DNA from: Deltaproteobacteria bacterium
GTDB taxonomy: Bacteria > Desulfobacterota > DSM-4660 > Desulfatiglandales > HGW-15
Assembly: GCA_016926135.1 (NCBI GenBank)
Contig: JAFGPH010000637.1
Coordinates: 1-8,093, forward strand
Reading direction: 5' to 3'
DNA length: 8,093 nucleotides
Below are positions 4,869-8,093 of the stretch, piece by piece. Made by a program: the position numbers and the translations under genes. Position 1 is the first letter of the stretch. Every line of letters starts with the position of its first letter. Under the pieces are notes generated by a model. The model had not been told where the DNA came from and did no database searches. It saw only the letters and a program-made list of their open reading frames with translations.

Positions 4869-5975
4869 ATGCCTATTGCAAAAAAATACCAGATTGTAGG
4901 TTTGGACATAGGTTCCCATGCCATCAAGCTTGTCGAGATCGAGGATACCAAGAAAGGAATGGTCCTGAAGAATGTAGGGATCATTGGCCTGCCCCGTGAT
5001 GCGATTGTGGAGGGCGCAGTCAAGGAAATGGATATCGTCTCCGCAGCGATCAAGGCCCTGTTCAAGAATCTCAAGATCAGCAACAGAAATGTTGCGACCT
5101 CCATCTCCGGCTACTCCGTCATCGTCAAGAAGATCAGCCTTACCAGGCGGGCGGAATCCGAGCTGGAAGGCACCATCCACGAGGAGGCGGAACAGTACAT
5201 CCCCTTTGACATCCATGACGTGAATCTGGACTTCGAGATCCTTTCCGAGCCGGAGGAAACGGAGGGAGAAGCGGGAGGGGAGAAGGAAGGGAAGAGCAGG
5301 AGGGAAGAGTCGGGCATGATGGACGTCATGCTGGTGGCCGCCAAGAAGGATATCGTGGAAGACTATGTGAGCCTTCTGCAGGCATCGGGTTACAATCCCG
5401 TGATCCTGGACGTGGATGCCTTTGCGCTCCAGAACGCCTTTGAACTCAGCTTCGAGAAAACCACCGGATGTTTTGCCCTCGTGAATGTGGGGGCTGAAGA
5501 ACTGGGAATCAACGTGATCAAGAACGGGGTGTCCATCTTCACCAGAGACTCTTCCTATGGCGGCTTCCAGATCAACGAGGGAATCATGTCGAAATTCAAA
5601 GTCGCTTACGAGGAGGCCGAAAAGATCAAGCTGGGCGGGACCAAGGTGGAGAGCAAAGACAAGGGAAAGCTGGAGGAGGTTTTCACCTCGGTGATCTCGG
5701 GGTGGGTAAACGAGATCAAACGGGCCCTGGACTTCCTGGTCACCACGTATCCCGATGAGACCATCGAGAAGGTGTTCGTCAGCGGAGGATCCTCCCGGAT
5801 TCCCGGATTCCAGAAGGTCCTGGAGGTGGAAACCGGTATCCCGGTCGAGGAGTTGAACCCTTTTGCCAATTTGCAGATCAATGAGAAGCTTTTCGACCCC
5901 AAGTACCTCAGCTACATGGCCCCCCAGGCCGCCGTCGCCGTGGGCCTGGCGTTGAGGAGCATAGGTGACAAATGA
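4869..5975 (+). CDS. pilM: Type IV pilus assembly protein PilM (actin-like ATPase)
   Basis: PilM is a cytoplasmic actin-fold protein that binds the N-terminal tail of PilN and links the pilus motor to the inner-membrane platform. The 368-residue product shows the FtsA/PilM phosphate-1 motif GLDIGSHAIKLVEI (residues 11-24), the conserved EEAEQYIPFDI (105-115), phosphate-2 LVNVGAEELGINVI (204-217) and the adenosine motif VFVSGGSSRIPGF (302-314). It ends with the usual AAVAVGLALRS. Length is normal, apart from a highly charged Glu/Gly/Lys/Arg insertion at about 127-149 encoded by a nearly all-purine stretch. AAGGTAGG lies just before ATG 4869. The stop overlaps the pilN start (ATGA), implying translational coupling. 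Identification is secure. Confidence 0.97.
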   Translation: MPIAKKYQIVGLDIGSHAIKLVEIEDTKKGMVLKNVGIIGLPRDAIVEGAVKEMDIVSAAIKALFKNLKISNRNVATSISGYSVIVKKISLTRRAESELEGTIHEEAEQYIPFDIHDVNLDFEILSEPEETEGEAGGEKEGKSRREESGMMDVMLVAAKKDIVEDYVSLLQASGYNPVILDVDAFALQNAFELSFEKTTGCFALVNVGAEELGINVIKNGVSIFTRDSSYGGFQINEGIMSKFKVAYEEAEKIKLGGTKVESKDKGKLEEVFTSVISGWVNEIKRALDFLVTTYPDETIEKVFVSGGSSRIPGFQKVLEVETGIPVEELNPFANLQINEKLFDPKYLSYMAPQAAVAVGLALRSIGDK

Positions 5976-6565
5976 TCAAGATCAATCTTCTGCCCTTCAG
6001 GGCTGCCAAGAAGAGAGAGAACATCAAGAGACAGATCACCATTTTCTTCGGCGTGGTGGTGGCTCTCTTGTTGGCGATGACCTACTTCTTCATTAACCTG
6101 AACAGCGAGCTGACGGCGCTTCAGACTCAGCAGAAGCAGCTGAGCGACGAACTGGCCGGCTATGAGAAAACCCTGGCGAGGATCGCCGAACTCGAAAAGA
6201 AGAGCAAAGAGATCAAAAGCAAGCTGGACGTCATCAAGGACCTGGAAAAGAAGAAAACGGGGCCGATTCTCCTTCTCGATGAAATTGCCATGGCGGTTCC
6301 CAAGGACAAGCTCTGGCTTACCTCCCTGTCCGAGACGGCGGGCGTTCTGAAACTCACCGGGACCGCGATGGACAATGAGACCGTGGCCCTTTTCATGACG
6401 AACCTGGAGAAGTCGCCCCACATCACCTCGGTGGAGCTGCAAAGCGCCAGGCTTACGAATCTGGCCCAGTACAGGTTAAATGTGTCTGATTTCACATTGG
6501 AATGTAAGACCTATGCGTTCAAGGAGAAACCAAAAGCAGCCCCTAAGCCCGCTCGGAAGAGGTAG
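5972..6565 (+). CDS. pilN: Type IV pilus inner-membrane assembly protein PilN
   Basis: PilN is a bitopic inner-membrane protein: its short cytoplasmic tail docks in PilM and its periplasmic part pairs with PilO. The diagnostic PilM-binding motif INLLPFR is at residues 4-10. It is followed by a basic stretch, a membrane segment at about 22-42, a coiled coil at about 44-95 rich in Glu/Lys/Leu, and a ferredoxin-like domain at about 98-183. The end is a Lys/Pro/Ala/Arg-rich tail. The 197-residue length is normal. The start overlaps the pilM stop by 4 bases; AGGTGA (5963-5968) or GAGGAG (5954-5959) inside pilM can serve as ribosome binding site. A 37-base gap separates it from pilO. Confidence 0.96.
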   Translation: MIKINLLPFRAAKKRENIKRQITIFFGVVVALLLAMTYFFINLNSELTALQTQQKQLSDELAGYEKTLARIAELEKKSKEIKSKLDVIKDLEKKKTGPILLLDEIAMAVPKDKLWLTSLSETAGVLKLTGTAMDNETVALFMTNLEKSPHITSVELQSARLTNLAQYRLNVSDFTLECKTYAFKEKPKAAPKPARKR

Positions 6566-6578
6566 CTGCGCTTCCTAA

Positions 6579-6592
6579 CCCTTCGACAAGGG
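6579..6592 (+). promoter_or_regulatory. Small hairpin overlapping the likely pilO ribosome binding site
   Basis: CCCTT (6579-6583), loop CGAC, AAGGG (6588-6592) form a perfect 5-bp stem. Its right arm overlaps AAGGGG (6588-6593), the best-spaced SD sequence for ATG 6603 (9 bases away). A second SD-like AGAGG at 6597-6601 is almost against the ATG and poorly spaced. Folding could reduce pilO translation; the stem is short, so the effect may be nil. Confidence 0.3.
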
Positions 6593-6602
6593 GATCAGAG
6601 GA

Positions 6603-7199
6603 ATGGAATCCGGAGCTTTTTTAGAGAAGATTGAAAAGATCAAGATGCCTGTCAGGATTGTCATCCTGGTTGGGACCGTGGTTGTGCTGGCGGGGTTGTT
6701 CGTCTGGTTCTATTATCTTCCCCAGATCGAAGCGATCGACAAAACGAAGGCGGAGATCGCCACCATCCAGCTGAAGCTGAACAAGGCCAAGGTCATGGTC
6801 AGGCGCCTGAAGAAGTTTGAGGCCGAGTGGGCGGAACTCGACGCCCAGTACAAAGAGGCGCTGAAACTTCTCCCCAACACCAAAGAAATTCCGACCCTTC
6901 TGAAGACCATCACCCAGTTGGGGAGCGACTCGCAGCTGGAATTCCGCCTCTTCAGCCCTCAGAGGGAAAGGCCCCAGGATTTTTTCATTGAAATCCCTGT
7001 TTCCATAGAAGTGAGCGGCACGTACCATAATGTGGCCGTGTTTTTCGACAAGGTGGGCGCCATGGAGCGTATCGTGAACATTCTGAATGTCTCCATGACC
7101 CCCTCCAAGCCGCGCTCAACGGTTCTGAACACAAAGTGTGATGCCGTAACCTATCGTTTCAAAGGGGAGGGAGATGTCAAACCGGCTCCTAAGAAATAG
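6603..7199 (+). CDS. pilO: Type IV pilus inner-membrane assembly protein PilO
   Basis: PilO is a bitopic inner-membrane protein that dimerises with PilN and contacts PilP, forming the periplasmic part of the alignment complex. The 198 residues comprise a short cytoplasmic tail, a membrane segment at about 16-38 ending in VWFYYLPQ, a coiled coil at about 42-90, and the conserved PilO ferredoxin-like domain at about 92-190. That domain contains LPNTKEIPTLL, EIPVSIEVSGTYHNVAVFFDKV and RIVNI, all typical of the family. The C-terminus is basic (KPAPKK). The end overlaps the pilP start by 26 bases, suggesting coupled translation. Identification is secure. Confidence 0.96.
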   Translation: MESGAFLEKIEKIKMPVRIVILVGTVVVLAGLFVWFYYLPQIEAIDKTKAEIATIQLKLNKAKVMVRRLKKFEAEWAELDAQYKEALKLLPNTKEIPTLLKTITQLGSDSQLEFRLFSPQRERPQDFFIEIPVSIEVSGTYHNVAVFFDKVGAMERIVNILNVSMTPSKPRSTVLNTKCDAVTYRFKGEGDVKPAPKK

Positions 7200-7728
7200 C
7201 GTTTGTCTGGTGTCTCTGCTCGGATGGGTTGCACTGTGCGCCTCCATGGCCTCCGCGGCCCAGGATGTTGTCTACAAGGACAGCATGCCCATGAAGAAGG
7301 TCTTCGAGGACCGGAAGGGTCCCGGAGCGCCTGCGTCTCCTGCCGAGCAGGCTAAGGAAGGCAGGGTCGCATACGATCCCACGGGCAAGACGGACCCGTT
7401 CAAGACCTTTCTGGCGGAACCTCAGGAGGTAGGAGAGGATAAGAAGGTGGCCAGAAGGCCGAAGACCTTCCTGGAGACCGTGGATCTTTCCCAATTGGAA
7501 CTGATCGCGATCGTGGTGGGACCCAAGGGCAATTGGGGCATGGTGCGGGACTCCAAAGGGGTCGGGCATGTGATCCAGAAAGGGACCCTGATCGGAACAA
7601 ACGGCGGGGTGGTCCACGCCATCACGGATAAGGAAGTCACCATCCGGGAGGAATACAAGGATTTCAAGGGAAAGGCTCAATACAAGGACATAGCCAAGAA
7701 ACTACCGGGCCTCCTGGCAGCGCAATAA
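7174..7728 (+). CDS. pilP: Type IV pilus assembly protein PilP (periplasmic, no clear lipobox)
   Basis: PilP bridges PilN/PilO in the inner membrane and the PilQ secretin. The 184-residue product begins at ATG 7174, preceded by a strong purine-rich SD (7162-7173), and overlaps pilO by 26 bases. Residues 1-28 are a signal sequence with a hydrophobic core and an Ala-Ser-Ala site, as for signal peptidase I. The only nearby cysteine (C22, context VALC) has Leu at -1 and is a poor lipobox, unlike the lipoprotein PilP of Pseudomonas or Neisseria. The YDPTGKTDPFKTFL block (67-80) and the beta-rich C-terminal domain (about 98-165, with LSQLELIAIV, GHVIQKGTLIG and VTIREEY) are characteristic of the family. 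A flexible linker lies between signal and domain. Confidence 0.94.
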   Translation: MSNRLLRNSVCLVSLLGWVALCASMASAAQDVVYKDSMPMKKVFEDRKGPGAPASPAEQAKEGRVAYDPTGKTDPFKTFLAEPQEVGEDKKVARRPKTFLETVDLSQLELIAIVVGPKGNWGMVRDSKGVGHVIQKGTLIGTNGGVVHAITDKEVTIREEYKDFKGKAQYKDIAKKLPGLLAAQ

Positions 7729-7796
7729 GGGCCCGAGATTGCTTTCGGGGAGAGCTTTAGGCCGTGAAAAAAACATCTTATGTAAGGAGCACACAT

Positions 7797-8093
7797 ATGG
7801 GGAAGAAGCCGAATCAAGGTACGAGAGGTTCAGTCCTACTCGTATATCTGGCGTTGGGCGCCCTGCTTCTGGGGGGGTGTGCCGCACCCTCGGCATATCA
7901 AACCCAGCCCGGGGAGGCGACGGTTCCCCTCATCCAATCCATGAAGGTGAATCCCTCCCTGGAGCGGACGGTGCTGGAGGTATACGGTACAGGGCCCATA
8001 CCCTACACCGCCTTCCGACTCACGGATCCGCCCCGGATCGTGCTGGATCTCCAGGGCGGGGTTTCGAAGGATCTGCCCCTGCTCTCCGAGGTG
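7797..8093 (+). CDS. pilQ: Type IV pilus secretin PilQ, N-terminal part (3' end outside window)
   Basis: PilQ is the outer-membrane secretin ring through which the pilus passes. Only 99 codons are present, and the frame is open to the end of the window. ATG 7797 has AAGGAG at 7784-7789, 7 bases in front. The N-terminus has basic residues, a hydrophobic core (about 13-25) and a lipobox LGGC with C28 followed by Ala, so the protein is predicted to be lipidated and sent to the outer membrane. From about residue 45 the sequence fits an AMIN domain (peptidoglycan-binding, usual at the start of PilQ): VLEVYGTGPIPYTAFRL followed by DPPRIVLDLQG. Position directly after pilP fits pilMNOPQ order. The secretin domain itself is not visible, so a separate AMIN lipoprotein is a minor alternative. 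Confidence 0.9.
   Translation, partial: MGKKPNQGTRGSVLLVYLALGALLLGGCAAPSAYQTQPGEATVPLIQSMKVNPSLERTVLEVYGTGPIPYTAFRLTDPPRIVLDLQGGVSKDLPLLSEV

Noticed and set aside
5912..6442. 176-codon minus-strand frame over the pilM end and pilN
   Set aside because: Antisense to well-identified pil genes; no domain features and no sensible promoter or ribosome binding site.
7732..7749. CCCGA/TCGGG hairpin between pilP and pilQ as a terminator
   Set aside because: Only a 5-bp stem with an 8-base loop, and no T-run follows on the plus strand (the nearby run is A). Termination before pilQ would also split the operon.
1..8093. Mobile elements, CRISPR arrays, tRNA or rRNA genes
   Set aside because: No transposase or integrase-like protein, no regularly spaced repeats, and no cloverleaf or rRNA-like sequence was seen on either strand.

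Overview
The window reads as a stretch of chromosome from a GC-rich, Gram-negative bacterium, most likely a deltaproteobacterium in the broad sense (Desulfobacterota or Myxococcota type). The reasons are a pilMNOPQ operon of type IV pilus assembly genes, the sequence style of its proteins, and a long cyclic-nucleotide-binding protein of a kind common in those groups. The assignment is by eye. I see no mobile element, CRISPR array, tRNA or rRNA.

Left part, 1-1202, plus strand: the 3' end of surE (survival nucleotidase), a 125-base gap holding a degenerate GGTGCAAGG/CCTTGT repeat, then a Nudix hydrolase. The last 105 bases of the Nudix frame run tail-to-tail over the end of the next gene.

Middle part, 1098-4371, minus strand: lepB (signal peptidase I) is followed 28 bases later by an 856-residue protein, the most unusual object here. 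It has an N-terminal helical region, an endonuclease IV/xylose isomerase-type TIM barrel, a helical linker and two tandem cyclic-nucleotide-binding domains. By eye the barrel keeps counterparts of all nine endonuclease IV metal ligands, so it looks like a metalloenzyme under possible cNMP control. No substrate can be named from sequence.

An AT-rich divergent control region lies at about 4372-4652. It contains a 7-bp-arm dyad at 4481-4522 and a near-consensus promoter (TTGACA-N16-TATGAT) at 4571-4598 with a perfect 10-bp palindrome in its spacer.

Right part, 4653-8093, plus strand: a small XRE-type helix-turn-helix regulator, then pilM, pilN, pilO, pilP and the start of pilQ. Genes from the regulator to pilP are closely spaced or overlapping, so they probably form one transcript. 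PilM (cytoplasmic actin-like ATPase), PilN and PilO (inner membrane, coiled-coil), PilP (periplasm) and PilQ (outer-membrane secretin) form the alignment complex joining the inner-membrane motor to the secretin pore. Here PilQ carries a lipobox and PilP does not, the reverse of the Pseudomonas/Neisseria arrangement. The HTH gene is placed to regulate the operon and perhaps itself.
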